Program-made: the position numbers and the translations under genes
DNA from: Nemertoderma westbladi
Taxonomy: Eukaryota > Xenacoelomorpha > Nemertodermatida > Nemertodermatidae
DNA: 53,960 nt
Direction: 5' to 3'
Assembly: GCA_032718475.1 (NCBI GenBank)
Contig: JAUCBJ010007763.1
Coordinates: 1-53,960 of the forward strand
The notes under the pieces: model-generated
What the model was told of the DNA's origin: nothing
The model's database searches: none
Seen by the model: only the letters and a program-made list of their open reading frames with translations
Shown here: in pieces, positions 39,131 through 50,025 of the stretch
Layout: every line of letters starts with the position of its first letter
Position numbering within the stretch: the stretch's first letter is position 1

Positions 39131-39427
39131 TCCTAACCAATGTAAATGATCGCATCAATTCCCGTGATGGCAAAGCTAGTGTGACTGGAACTGTCCAAAT
39201 ATAACTGGGAATGGTATACAAAGTAGATCTGATTCTTAAAAAAATTAATAATTATACTGTATAGTGTATTAAATACACCTCAGACAAAAAATATTTATAT
39301 ATTTGTATTAATATTACAGGCTGAATCTGCGAGGATTCAACGTGAATCTGACCCTGAAAGTGAAAACCAAGTTTTTGAACTTAAAATTTAATAAAGGACA
39401 AAAAGATCATATCTTCAGCTGGAAATT

Positions 39428-39690
39428 TTATAGCTTTTTAAGAAATATTGGCTTGCTTTTAATTTTATGAAGGTCGCTATGTCGAGCATTCCATATAGAT
39501 GGACCATTAAAACTGAGTGGTAAGTGCAATCTCCAGTCAGACAGGAGGAAGATGGAACAACACGGAGGCGGCAGAGCCCGTACAGTAGTTGTGAACGGAT
39601 GAAGTGTGGAGCGGAGAATGTTAAACTTTTGGTACAATGTGAAAGCAGAGGCTCTGGAGTGTTGTGTGGAACCTGCTCTACAAGTCATAA
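39428..39690 (-). pseudogene. C-terminal scrap of a LINE reverse-transcriptase protein
   Basis: The minus-strand frame ends SFNGPSIWNARHSDLHKIKS followed by KPIFLKKL. This has the form of the F.GP.iWN.LP.di.....Fk..L C-terminus of CR1-like LINE proteins. The usual LP is altered, and nothing of the RT core is present upstream. It is from a different copy, and apparently a different family, than the LINE at 15627-16352. Confidence 0.5.
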
Positions 39691-39796
39691 TATAGCGAAT
39701 AATTTTGTGTGAATTTATGTGAAGACTAACAGATACATTTGAGTATTTTGTTGTGTTTTATAGTGTATAGGGTATAGATGACTGGGAGGGAACTAC

Positions 39797-39837
39797 GACA
39801 ATTGCCCCCCCCCCCCCCCCCCCCCCCCCCGACAATT
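39797..39837. repeat. C26 tract between GACAATT direct repeats
   Basis: GACAATT (39797-39803), G, 26 C (39805-39830), GACAATT (39831-39837). The short direct repeat on both sides looks like a target duplication or slippage product around a homopolymer. Confidence 0.75.
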
Positions 39838-40074
39838 TCGGGATTCAATTTTCAAAATGGTGGGGTTTGCTACATGTCGTTGTCATCGTGGCGGCTTCGA
39901 TTCGTGTCGCCCTATACTTATAGAACAGTTGCTTGCGTGATCCCAACCCCTCTAACTCTACGACGCCTCTATAACGAAATTTGGCATTGTCCCAACAACT
40001 GAGAAGGACCAACTCATAGAGATTTACGACTAAAGTAAAAAGTAAAGTAAATTTTCTTCCGCCACTAGGCCAGG

Positions 40075-40318
40075 GATTACGCACAAAGTCTGACAACTTA
40101 TTTCCAGTGCGGTTCCCCCAGAACTTTACTCCGCAGAGGAAACTCCAGTACTCATTTAGCTACCACTTAAGGATGCAAAGCAGCGATGCGCCCTGGCCGG
40201 TCCCTTTAAAGCATTCGTGCCGAAACGAAAACTGCCCTGGCCCATGTGAGGATCGAACCCACGACCTACGGGAGATGTGAATTCAATGCAACCACTACAC
40301 CAAGGTGGAACCAAGGTG
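40075..40318 (-). mobile_element. tRNA-derived SINE
   Basis: On the minus strand the head reads TTGGTGTAGTGGTTG (A box, 40289-40303) and GGGTTCGATCCTC (B box, 40248-40260), 28 nt apart as in a tRNA gene. The tRNA-unrelated body reaches CTTAAGTGGTAGCTAAATGA and TGGAGTTTCC, a block shared with 15367-15400. The acceptor stem does not close, so it is not a tRNA gene. Transcription would be by RNA polymerase III from the two internal boxes. Confidence 0.7.
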
Positions 40319-41327
40319 GCTCCAGGTGGCTAGACCATATAAGAAAGCACGCACACAAAAAAAATTGTGAAACTAATATTTTTAAAGATAGAGAGAAGAA
40401 AATTATAAGAAACATTGAGGGGCTCGATTTATAAATTACGACCTCGAAAGTGTGATACGCATGAAAACACACTCGCAAAGCGCGTAAGTATTTTTTCATA
40501 AACACTAAAATCTCAAAGTGGACTGAGAACTTTACATTTAGTTAATTCGAGGTCGCTGACAACGAATATAAAGTATGATAATTACATTTCGCCAAACCGG
40601 ACTGGTTTTATAGGTCGACAAAGTTCTTAAATAATAATCGATTTTTTTTTATTTTAGTCAACACAAATATTTATCGGAATTTTTTAAAAACATTTCTAAT
40701 GGGTAACTTGAGTGTGTTGATTCGGAATCTGAAATCTGTTTTCAATTTAGGCCCTTGGTTCAGGATTTAAAATAGCCAACTGCATATGCATGTATAATAG
40801 GACATGCGAAAAAATAATTTAAAACTTCCCGCCAATTTTAATATTCGATATTTTGCCTATCATATGGTAAAAATCGCGTGTAAAATATTTTATATATTTC
40901 GCTATTATTATGATATTAAAAGGTAATTAAAAGTTCAATTAATATTTTGGACAGAATTACTAGTCGTAGCGGGCTAAATTCAGAATATCAAAAATTTATA
41001 TTTATATTTATCTTGATCTCCTGTGTGTCTTTTTCGGAAATTTAAAAACCACAATGCTTCTCATTGAAAATCATTAATATCCATATCATGATTTCTACCT
41101 ATATAATTCGGGTTTGGCCCTACCTACATTCCAATATAAATAGTAAATGGTGACCAATCTGAGTATTTCCCAATATTCATACCTACGATTCTAATATGAA
41201 TTACTTTCAGGTGGGTGTGCAATATTCTTTATTCTCTTCTACCACAATTAAACCTACAAGCCACAACCATATTTAAATCGTATATTTTACAAGGGCCATC
41301 TATAACAATTAATTATTATTGATAATG
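40319..41327. other. AT-rich non-coding interval
   Basis: No gene or repeat recognised; frames are short and low in complexity. Confidence 0.45.
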
Positions 41328-41429
41328 CCACCAAGACGTTGAATAAAGGCCTGTTGGCCGCAATATACGTCATATATATTTATTATTCTTGGTCACTTTT
41401 GGTCTTAATTAAAGTTTCAAATATGATTA
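41328..41429. repeat. Long direct repeat flanking LINE copy B, left (102 bp)
   Basis: CCACCAAGACGTTGAATAAA through TTTCAAATATGATTA matches 45319-45445 nearly throughout. The right copy has ~25 extra bases of TA-rich sequence in the middle. Confidence 0.8.
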
Positions 41430-41460
41430 ATTCAGTGATATGGGCACACAACTTACTACA

Positions 41461-44400
41461 ACGTATACCGGTCAGGTCCGGTCAGGTATTCTAGGTCATT
41501 GATCAAGAAAACTTGCCACCTCCATGCAGCATAAAGGAGGTGCCACCTGCAGCTGCATAGACCCTCTTACTAGGGCAAATCTGGTCCTGAACTAGGACCC
41601 CCTTCGTTCTGGGATAAGGACGCCCTTGGTCCTGGATTAAGGACCCATATACTTGGCTGCAGGGGTATATGACATGGCTAGGTTGATAGTGATATAGCAG
41701 TGGCTGGTCAGGAGTAGATTGTTCTCATGTCCACTCTGAGTGCACTTCACTGCGACCTGCACCTGGCTGCAGGGGTACAGGGCATGACCCAGCAGATGAG
41801 CTTCACAGCCAAAGGTGGGTCATGTGCGCCAGAGTAGATATCGCCAGAGTGATGGGCCTCATATCTGACTCCACTGAGACACCCACCCTGTGGAATGGCA
41901 AACCAGGGTGTGGTATTTGCCCCGAGAGCTGACTCGGCAAAAAAGCACCCCCAACCCACACTATGGATTACATTAGTAATGCGGAGGCCACTAGAGGCCA
42001 GTGGAATTACCGGACACAATCGGCCTCACAGGCATCAGTTATCTCCTGACCGGCTGCCTGTCTCACCCCCTACTGGAGAGAGAGCAGCCAACAATTCTTT
42101 GAGTCCCTTTCCTGATGACCTTTCGGCCCAAACCCTGGGACACCAGGGAGGCCAGATTGTGAGGGGGAGAAGGATTCTGGAGTTGGAGGCTACTCTCATG
42201 TTCCACCCCGACCAACAAAGACATTAGTGAATCTGAGGCAAGTCACTAGACTAGCCTCAGTAAACACCCTAACACTCGGGTCCCCAATGCGACAAGGTGA
42301 GCTGACTGCCTTGGCAGATAAGCTTTATCTCAGCGCAGTGGGTGTACAAGAGCACCGAATGCAGACTGGACAGACTGATGAGGTTGTGATTAAGGACATG
42401 GGGGTGGTTGGCGACTCGCCCTCGTGTCAGCAGATGCTAGTGGCAACAGTGGAATTGGTCTATTGATGAATCCAACTGCACATGCAGCATTGGACAAAAT
42501 AGACCAAATCTCTAACCGCATCATCCGTTGTCACTTTTCATGTTCTGGAAGACTGGCTAAGAAGTTTCCTAAGGTGGTTCTGATTGTGTGCTACTCTCCA
42601 ACCAGTGTTGCCCCTGTAGAGGAGGTGGAAAATATCTACCACAATCTACAAGCAGCTACTGATGGAGTGGATCAGCATGCATTCTTAACATTCCTGGGAG
42701 ACTTTAATGCAAGTCTGCATCAATCACCTACATCGCCCTGGGTCTTTAGCAATAGTGTGAACCGAAATTCCGTCCATCTTCAGGATTTTATCTCTGGAAA
42801 TGGATTGTTTTCGGCAGGAACCCAGTTCAAGAAGCGAACTGGAAAGCTATGGACTCATAGTGGACCCAGTGGTCACAAGTCCCAGATAGACCATATTCTG
42901 TTTCGTAGGAAATACAGGAGCTCTATACAAGACTGTAATGAATTTACACTTCGACCCTTCTCCAGTGATCACCGCTTTATTGTGGCCAAGGTAAGACTTA
43001 GTCTGCGTGCTAGCAGAACAACGAAATCTGCCTTGCCGCGGCAGGACTGGTCCTCTCTGTTGCAACAGCCAAGTGTGAGATCCAGCTTCACACTACAGTT
43101 GAGCAACAGGTATGAGGTTCTTGCCTCTGAGGCGGCAGATCACTGCGAGGGCTATACTGCCTTCACAAAAGCAATTAAGTTAGCAGCTGCAGAAACAGTT
43201 CCTGTATACCCTCGAAACAGGAAAAGGGCCCCCTGGACTGACAGCAAAATTCAGAAGTGCCGAAATGACCTTCATAAGGCGCAGAAAGAGTCCCGACTCA
43301 AACAGAATACAGCGGCCAAGAATGCAGTTAAAGCTGCATCTAGGTCCCTGAACAGGCAGTACTCTGTTAATCTACAGGAGCTAATAAACCAACAGGTTGA
43401 TGCCATCAATGATGCTGACGACAGCAGGCAATTATCCCAGGCATGGAAATAGATCAACTTGCTTACTGGTCGGAAAAGCCAACCAAACACCAAGGTTAAG
43501 GCTGAATCACCAGCCGATCGCCTCAATGGTTGGAAGGCCCACTTTGAAAAGCTCCTCAATAATGACAGGGTATTGCCTGATAACTTTATAGTAGTAAAAG
43601 TGTGTGAGTGAGTCTGTACTCCCAGATATTCCCATTGGCGATATCTCCTTTGCAGAAGTGAAGGCTGCTGCAAAGAGCATTAAGACCAATCGTGCCAGTG
43701 GAGTAGATGGTGTTCCCCCTGAGGATCTTTAAAATACCTGAGTGTTTAAAGCTCATCTATCCCATCATAGTAGACATGTACCGAAAAACAAGAGTCCCAC
43801 AAGAAATGAAAACAAATAAGTTGGTACCAGTTCCCAAGAAGGGCATCCTAACACTCTATGGTTCTTTTCGGGGAATCTCATTGATCTCGATTGCTGCAAA
43901 GCTATACAATAGAATTCTATTAAATCGCATCAGGGATCCCATTGAGAGACTGCTCCGTGGAAATCAGAATGGGTTCCGTAAAGGTCGTGGGACCATGGAG
44001 CCCATTTTAGCACTTAGAAGGATAATTGAAGAGTTATCAAAAAAGAAAGACAGGCACCTGGCTGTTATCTTTGTTGACTTCTTCAAGGCCTTTGATTCAG
44101 TCTCTCGCTCACGTATGTTCAGCATACTTTCATTATATTGGATTCCTGGTGAAATTATTGCAGCAATCAGATCAGTATACGATGGTTCGACAACATTTGT
44201 GTCTACTGTTGACGGTGACACAGAACCATTTGAAGTGTTATGGGGCGTCCTCCAGGGAGACACACTTGCACCATTCTTGTTCATAATTGTTGTTGACTAT
44301 GATCTACGCATGTCCTTAGATCATCATAATGATGATGGGGTGATGATAACTCCACCTACTGGCTCCATAAGTCGAGGAAATCCTGCCAAGTACCTAACTG

Positions 44401-45215
44401 ATCTAGACTTTGCTGATGACTTAGGAGTACTCTCAGAATCACTAGAGGGAGCCTAACGGCTCCTCAGCTCATTAGAACATGCTGCTTCTAGTGTTGGTCT
44501 TTTTATTAACTACAGAAAGACCAACATTTTGACAGTTAACTTTGAAAGTCCTCAGCAAGTCTATGATCGGATGAGCATAAGCTCAAAAGATGGTATGCTT
44601 GAGCATGTGGACGACTTCTGTTATCTGGGATCATCGAATACCTTCGTTACCTTCGAATACGCAAGGGAAAGGCATGGGCAGCCTTGAATATGCTTTCTAG
44701 GATTTGGAAGTCACCAAGAATTAATCGGAAACTTAATTTCCGATTATTTAGAGCATTAGTAGTTCCAGTACTCCTCTATGCGAGTCCATGCTGGGCTCTA
44801 ACTGCAGAGGACACCAAATCTCTGGATGGCACATTCACATGAATGCTACGCCGGGTTCATTGTGTCAAGTACAATGCACACATCTCCAACCAGACACTAT
44901 ATAACATTGGAGGAGTCTCATTGGTTCCCCCAAGCTTGACACTAGAACAAAATCGCCTCCGCTTTGCAGGACATTGCTTTCGCCGTGAGGACCAGCCAGT
45001 GCATATTCTTGTACTTTGGCAGCCTCATGGAGTGAATAAGCATGGTGGACAGCCCATGACTTTCTTGAGACGCATCTTAAAGGGCACTGGCCTTCCTTCA
45101 AGATGCGGATGATCTAGCAAATGTCATGGGTGATAGGGAGTTGTGGCGGCGCAATTTTGTCGACAAGCCGGCACAGCATTCTTAAAAATGCAGCTGCAAT
45201 GCAGCATGCCGATCC
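41461..45215 (+). mobile_element. LINE copy B, longer at the 5' end but heavily mutated
   Basis: Same family as 2466-5132 on the other strand; the shared part is roughly 95% identical by eye. This copy keeps an extra ~1.1 kb at its 5' side: untranslated sequence (41461-42226) and the endonuclease start. It ends in CTGCAATGCAGCATGCCGATCCTAGT, the family's 3' terminus, but has a much shorter TAG tail. The exact 5' boundary is uncertain. It lies between two long direct repeats (41328-41429 and 45319-45445). Confidence 0.75.
42227..45187 (+). pseudogene. LINE endonuclease/RT gene broken into several frames
   Basis: The 5' piece (42227-42466) has RLASVNTLTLGSPMRQGEL and VGVQEHRM, the N-terminal endonuclease motifs with the catalytic Glu that copy A lacks. 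A frame change near 42430-42466 leads into 42424-43452, which holds GDFNASL and SDHRFIVAKV. Further lesions are a TAG at 43450, where copy A has a Ser codon; an insertion near 43595-43610; a frame change near 43725; a TAA at 44454; a deletion near 44635; a TGA near 44840; and an altered 3' end near 45095. The RT motifs VDFFKAFDSV and FADD are still readable in 43707-44456. Clearly non-functional. Confidence 0.85.
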
Positions 45216-45318
45216 TAGTGGTACCGCCGGACCAGCACTACACCCTGTTTGAACTTTGTCTACACACCAAAAAGACAGATCGCTTCTGTATGCACTCTCT
45301 GTTCCTTCTCAACTGTCA

Positions 45319-45445
45319 CCACCAAGACGTTGAATAAAGGCCTGTTAGCCGCAATGTCATGTATATATATACTATATAAACTGTCATATATATTTATTAT
45401 ATTCTTGGTCACTTTTGGTCTTAATTAATGTTTCAAATATGATTA
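45319..45445. repeat. Long direct repeat flanking LINE copy B, right (127 bp)
   Basis: Counterpart of 41328-41429, with an internal insertion of GTCATGTATATATATACTAT-type sequence. It is far too long for a target-site duplication. Confidence 0.8.
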
Positions 45446-45474
45446 TGGAGGGAATTTCACTCAGACCTGATCTC

Positions 45475-46822
45475 TGCTGTCGGTTGTCTCCTGTCGGTTG
45501 TCTGGAGAAGTTTTTCTGCGGTCGGTTGTCTGCTGTCGGTTGTCTCCAGTCGGTTGTCTGCTGTCAGTTGTCTGCTGTCGGTTGTCTCCTGTCGGTTGTC
45601 TGCTGTCGGTTGTTGGTTGTCGGTTGTCTGCAATCGGTTGTCGGCTGTCGATTGTCTGCTGTCGGTTGTCTGTTATCTTCGGTCGGTTCTCTGCTGTCGG
45701 TTGTCTGCTGTGGGTTGTCAGCCGTCGTTTGTCTGCTGTCGTTTGTATGATGTTGGTTGTCTGCTGTCGGTCATCTGTTGTCGGTTTCTGCTGTCGGTTG
45801 TCTGCTGTCGGTTGTCGGCTGTCGCTTGTCTGCAATCGGTTGTCGGCTGTCGGTTGTCTGCTATCGGTTGTCCGCGGTCGGTTGTCTGCTGTGGGTTATC
45901 TGCTGTCTCTTGTCTGTGGTGGGTTGTCTGTTGTCGGTTATCGGATGTCGGTGGTCTCCTGTCGGATGTCGGTTGTCACCTGTCGGTTGTCTGCTATCGG
46001 TTGTCTGCGGTCGGTTGTCTGCTGTCGTTTGTCTGCTGTCGGTTGTCTGCTATCGGTTCTCTGCAATCGGTTGTCGGCTGTCGGTTGTCTGCTGTCGTTT
46101 GTCTGCTGTCGGTTGTCTGATGTCGGTTGTCTGCTATCGGTTGTCTGCAATCGGTTGTTGGCTGTCGGTTGTCTGCTGCCAGTTGCCTGCTGCCGGTTGT
46201 CTGTTGTCGGTTATCGGATGTCGGTTGTCTTGTCTCCTATCGGATGTCGGATGTATCCTGTCGGTTGTCTGCTATCTGTTGTCTGTGGTCGATTGTCTGA
46301 TGTCGTTTGTCTGCTGTCGGTTGTCTGTTCTTCGTTCGGTTGTCTGCTGTTGGTTTTATGCTGTTGGTTGTCTGCTGTCGGTTGTCTGCTGTGGTTTGTC
46401 TGCTGTCGGTCGCCTGCTATCGGTTTTCTGCTGTCGGTTGTCTGCTGTCGGTTGTCGTTTGTCTACTGTCGGTAGTCTGCTGTTGGTTATCTGCTGTCTA
46501 CTGTCTGCGGTCGGTTGTCTGCTGCCGGCTGCGTTTGTCGGTTGTCCATTGTTTGCTGTCGGTTGTCTGTTGTCGGTTGTATGCTATCGGTTGTCGGTTA
46601 TCTGCTGTCTATTGTTGGCTGTCAGTTGTCTGCTGTCGGTAGTCTGCGGTCGGTTGTATGTTGTCTGCTGTTGGTTGTCTGCTGTCGGTTATCAGCTGTC
46701 GGTTGCCTGCTGTCTGTTGTCTGCTGTCGGTTGTCTGCTGTAGGTTGTTTACTGTCGGTTGTCTGCTGTCGGTTGTCTGCTGTCTGTTGCGGTTGTCTGC
46801 TGTCGGTTGTCGGCTGTCGGCG
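45475..46822. repeat. 14-bp minisatellite, ~1.35 kb
   Basis: Basic unit GTCGGTTGTCTGCT (14 bp), itself two 7-mers (GTCGGTT, GTCTGCT) that sometimes recombine to give GTCGGTTGTCGGCT. There are many point variants (TGTGGTT, TATCGGT, CAATCGGT). The unit lacks stops in all plus frames, so frames of 188-328 codons of Val/Cys/Leu/Ser repeat arise by chance; I do not treat them as genes. Confidence 0.95.
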
Positions 46823-47197
46823 TAACGTTTACACCCATTTTTTTTACAGCATTTGCTAGAATATAAATAATGTAGGCCTACACTCGGGTAATATCTCGGG
46901 TTTTATTATTTTACTCGATAAATTGAAAACACAATATTTAACATATATCAGACAGTCTGCATACGTACTGTAGGTAAGTCTCCGGTTTTACTGTAGTTAT
47001 ATAGACAATAATAAAATAACGTTATAAATAATTGCACTGAATTTTGAAGAAATATAATTAAGTTTTGAAAATAAATAGAAATGAATGAGATATTGCGGGA
47101 AAGAAAAGAAAATATTGAACAGAAATGTTAGACTAATATGAAAGGGGGGAGGGGACTTGGACAAGCAGATCGTGAGGGGGAGGGGGGGGGGGAATAA
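46823..47197. other. Non-coding interval ending in G-rich runs
   Basis: AT-rich; then GGGGGGAGGGG near 47144, GGGGGAG at 47176 and 11 G at 47182-47192, immediately beyond the 3' side of the Penelope-like fragment. Confidence 0.5.
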
Positions 47198-47660
47198 CTA
47201 AAGTAGAAGTAGTTCAATGGACGTGGTGTGGTCATTGAGAGAGGGGCTTTGCGAACGGATGTAAAGTGTTTCTTTAATATTGAGTTCTAGAATATCTTTG
47301 CCAGTTGCGAGAATTTTGAAATTATCAGTAAGAATGGGGTGGTCACAGGAAATAGAATGGTCAAAAATAGCGGAATATTTAGGGACAGAGAACCTACCCG
47401 TGCGGTAGGTCTTACCAGTGTGTTCCTCAATGCGTTTCCCAAGGTGTCGTATGGTACGGCCAATGTAGGAGGCTGGGCAGCTTCCACAGGTGTACTTATA
47501 GAAGACACCGGAACGCATGAGAAGGGGGACGCAGTCTTTATAGGGAAAGAGGGAGGACAACCTACAGCTATTTTGGAAGACTATTTTGGGAAGCATCGAA
47601 ATAAACGTAATAGGCGATTCTTAATAAGACCTGTGACCTGTGAAAGGAAGGTTTAACTAC
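47198..47660 (-). pseudogene. Penelope-like element: GIY-YIG endonuclease fragment
   Basis: The 132-aa minus-strand frame reads SGVFYKYTCGSC then SYIGRTIRHLGKRIEEH. This is the GIY-YIG core as found at the C-terminus of Penelope-like elements (VvYki.C..C...YIG.T.R.L..R..EH), with the preceding LFPYKDCVPLLMRS and trailing ELNIKETLYIRSQSPSLNDH also typical. Upstream, LNLPFTGHRSY continues the similarity, but a TAA intervenes (~47628) and the reverse transcriptase is missing. It is an isolated 5'-truncated end with intact endonuclease motifs. Confidence 0.75.
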
Positions 47661-47829
47661 AGTAAAACCAGTAAAACCGGTTGCCTACCTATAGTACGTA
47701 AGCAGACTGTCTGATATGTGTTATTTTACTTGCTCGCAGTTGTAATATGACTCACTTTATAACATCAGCTCCTAAAAACATCGGAGCGCACTTTATATTA
47801 ACAGCGCAAAATCGCTCAAAGGTCCGCGT
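47661..47829. other. Short non-coding interval
   Basis: Nothing recognised between the Penelope-like fragment and the 54-bp array. Confidence 0.4.
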
Positions 47830-49785
47830 CTACTAACGCATGAACTGTGTCTCCTCCTTGAATGGCTTACTACACCACCAATCTTACTAACGCATGAACT
47901 GTGTCTCCTCCTTGAATGGCTTACTACACCACCAATCTTACTAACGCATGAACTGTGTCTCCTCCTTGAATGGCTTACTACACCACCAATCTTACTAACG
48001 CATGAACTGTGTCTCCTCCTTGAATGGCTTACTACACCACCAATCTTACTAACGCATGAACTGTGTCTCCTCCTTGAATGGCTTACTACACCACCAATCT
48101 TACTAACGCATGAACTGTGTCTCCTCCTTGAATGGCTTACTACACCACCAATCTTACTAACGCATGAACTGTGTCTCCTCCTTGAATGGCTTACTACACC
48201 ACCAATCTTACTAACGCATGAACTGTGTCTCCTCCTTGAATGGCTTACTACACCACCAATCTTACTAACGCATGAACTGTGTCTCCTCCTTGAATGACTT
48301 ACTACACCACCAATCTTACTAACGCATGAACTGTGTCTCCTCCTTGAATGGCTTACTACACCACCAATCTTACTAACGCATGAACTGTGTCTCCTCCTTG
48401 AATGGCTTACTACACCACCAATCTTACTAACGCATGAACTGTGTCTCCTCCTTGAATGGCTTACTACACCACCAATCTTACTAACGCATGAACTGTGTCT
48501 CCTCCTTGAATGGCTTACTACACCACCAATCTTACTAACGCATGAACTGTGTCTCCTCCTTGAATGGCTTACTACACCACCAATCTTACTAACGCATGAA
48601 CTGTGTCTCCTCCTTGAATGGCTTACTACACCACCAATCTTACTAACGCATGAACTGTGTCTCCTCCTTGAATGGCTTACTACACCACCAATCTTACTAA
48701 CGCATGAACTGTGTCTCCTCCTTGAATGGCTTACTACACCACCAATCTTACTAACGCATGAACTGTGTCTCCTCCTTGAATGGCTTACTACACCACCAAT
48801 CTTACTAACGCATGAACTGTGTCTCCTCCTTGAATGGCTTACTACACCACCAATCTTACTAACGCATGAACTGTGTCTCCTCCTTGAATGGCTTACTACA
48901 CCACCAATCTTACTAACGCATGAACTGTGTCTCCTCCTTGAATGGCTTACTACACCACCAATCTTACTAACGCATGAACTGTGTCTCCTCCTTGAATGGC
49001 TTACTACACCACCAATCTTACTAACGCATGAACTGTGTCTCCTCCTTGAATGGCTTACTACACCACCAATCTTACTAACGCATGAACTGTGTCTCCTCCT
49101 TGAATGGCTTACTACACCACCAATCTTACTAACGCATGAACTGTGTCTCCTCCTTGAATGACTTACTACACCACCAATCTTACTAACGCATGAACTGTGT
49201 CTCCTCCTTGAATGGCTTACTACACCACCAATCTTACTAACGCATGAACTGTGTCTCCTCCTTGAATGGCTTACTACACCACCAATCTTACTAACGCATG
49301 AACTGTGTCTCCTCCTTGAATGGCTTACTACACCACCAATCTTACTAACGCATGAACTGTGTCTCCTCCTTGAATGAGCTTACTACACCACCAATCTTAC
49401 TAACGCATGAACTGTGTCTCCTCCTTGAATGGCTTACTACACCACCAATCTTACTAACGCATGAACTGTGTCTCCTCCTTGAATGGCTTACTACACCACC
49501 AATCTTACTAACGCATGAACTGTGTCTCCTCCTTGAATGGCTTACTACACCACCAATCTTACTAACGCATGAACTGTGTATCCTCCTTGAATGGCTTACT
49601 ACACCACCAATCTTACTAACGCATGAACTGTGTCTCCTCCTTGAATGGCTTACTACACCACCAATCTTACTAACGCATGAACTGTGTCTCCTCCTTGAAT
49701 GGCTTACTACACCACCAATCTTACTAACGCATGAACTGTGTCTCCTCCTTGAATGGCTTACTACACCACCAATCTTACTACCAAA
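47830..49785. repeat. 54-bp satellite array, about 36 nearly identical units
   Basis: Unit TTACTAACGCATGAACTGTG, TCTCCTCCTTGAATGGCTTA, CTACACCACCAATC (54 bp). Units are almost all identical. Exceptions are a G-to-A change in GAATGACTT at 48297 and again at 49161, an extra-base variant GAATGAGCTTACT at 49374, and TGTATCC near 49579. Because 54 is 18 codons, one frame (LTHELCLLLEWLTTPPIL) stays open across the array without an ATG. The reported 151-aa frame begins only because of the single-base insertion. The homogeneity implies recent amplification, or an assembly-collapsed array. Confidence 0.95.
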
Positions 49786-49796
49786 ATTTGCCGGAA

Positions 49797-49864
49797 AGTG
49801 GGATTGAACCCGGTACCTAGTGATTCCAAGTCCAACGCTCTACCAACTTCGCCACTGCGCCGTA
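49797..49864 (-). other. tRNA-like sequence (degenerate tRNA or SINE head)
   Basis: On the minus strand TGGCGAAGTTGG (49843-49854) fits the A box and GGGTTCAATCCC (49800-49811) fits the B box. Between them GTTGGACTTGGAATC resembles an anticodon arm, but its 3' half does not pair (CACT where CCAA would be needed). The acceptor stem is also poor. It is probably a pseudo-tRNA or an old SINE head immediately beside the 54-bp array. Confidence 0.5.
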
Positions 49865-49902
49865 TGAAGCGTTATAAAACTAAAAGTTTACTGGAAATTA
49901 AC

Positions 49903-50025
49903 AACACCAACACCAACACCAACACCAACACCAACACCAACACCAACACCAACACCAACACCAACACCAACACCAACACCAACACCAACACCAACACCAA
50001 CACCAACACCAACACCAACACCAAC
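49903..50025. repeat. (AACACC)n hexanucleotide microsatellite, ~20 units
   Basis: An uninterrupted run of AACACC. The Asn-Thr frame over it is a by-product. Confidence 0.98.

Noticed and set aside
40248-40318. A functional tRNA gene on the minus strand
   Set aside because: Good promoter boxes but no closing acceptor stem, and it is continuous with a repeat body also seen at 15367; SINE.
41328-45445. LTRs of a solo LTR retrotransposon
   Set aside because: Repeats do not start TG or end CA at both ends, enclose a LINE rather than gag-pol, and show no short target duplication that I can find.
45415-46859. Long Val/Cys/Leu/Ser-rich frames on both strands
   Set aside because: Shadows of the 14-bp minisatellite; the frames shift at every variant and have no conserved start.
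47830-49785. CRISPR-like regular repeats
   Set aside because: Units are contiguous 54-mers with no spacers, in a eukaryotic context; it is a tandem satellite.
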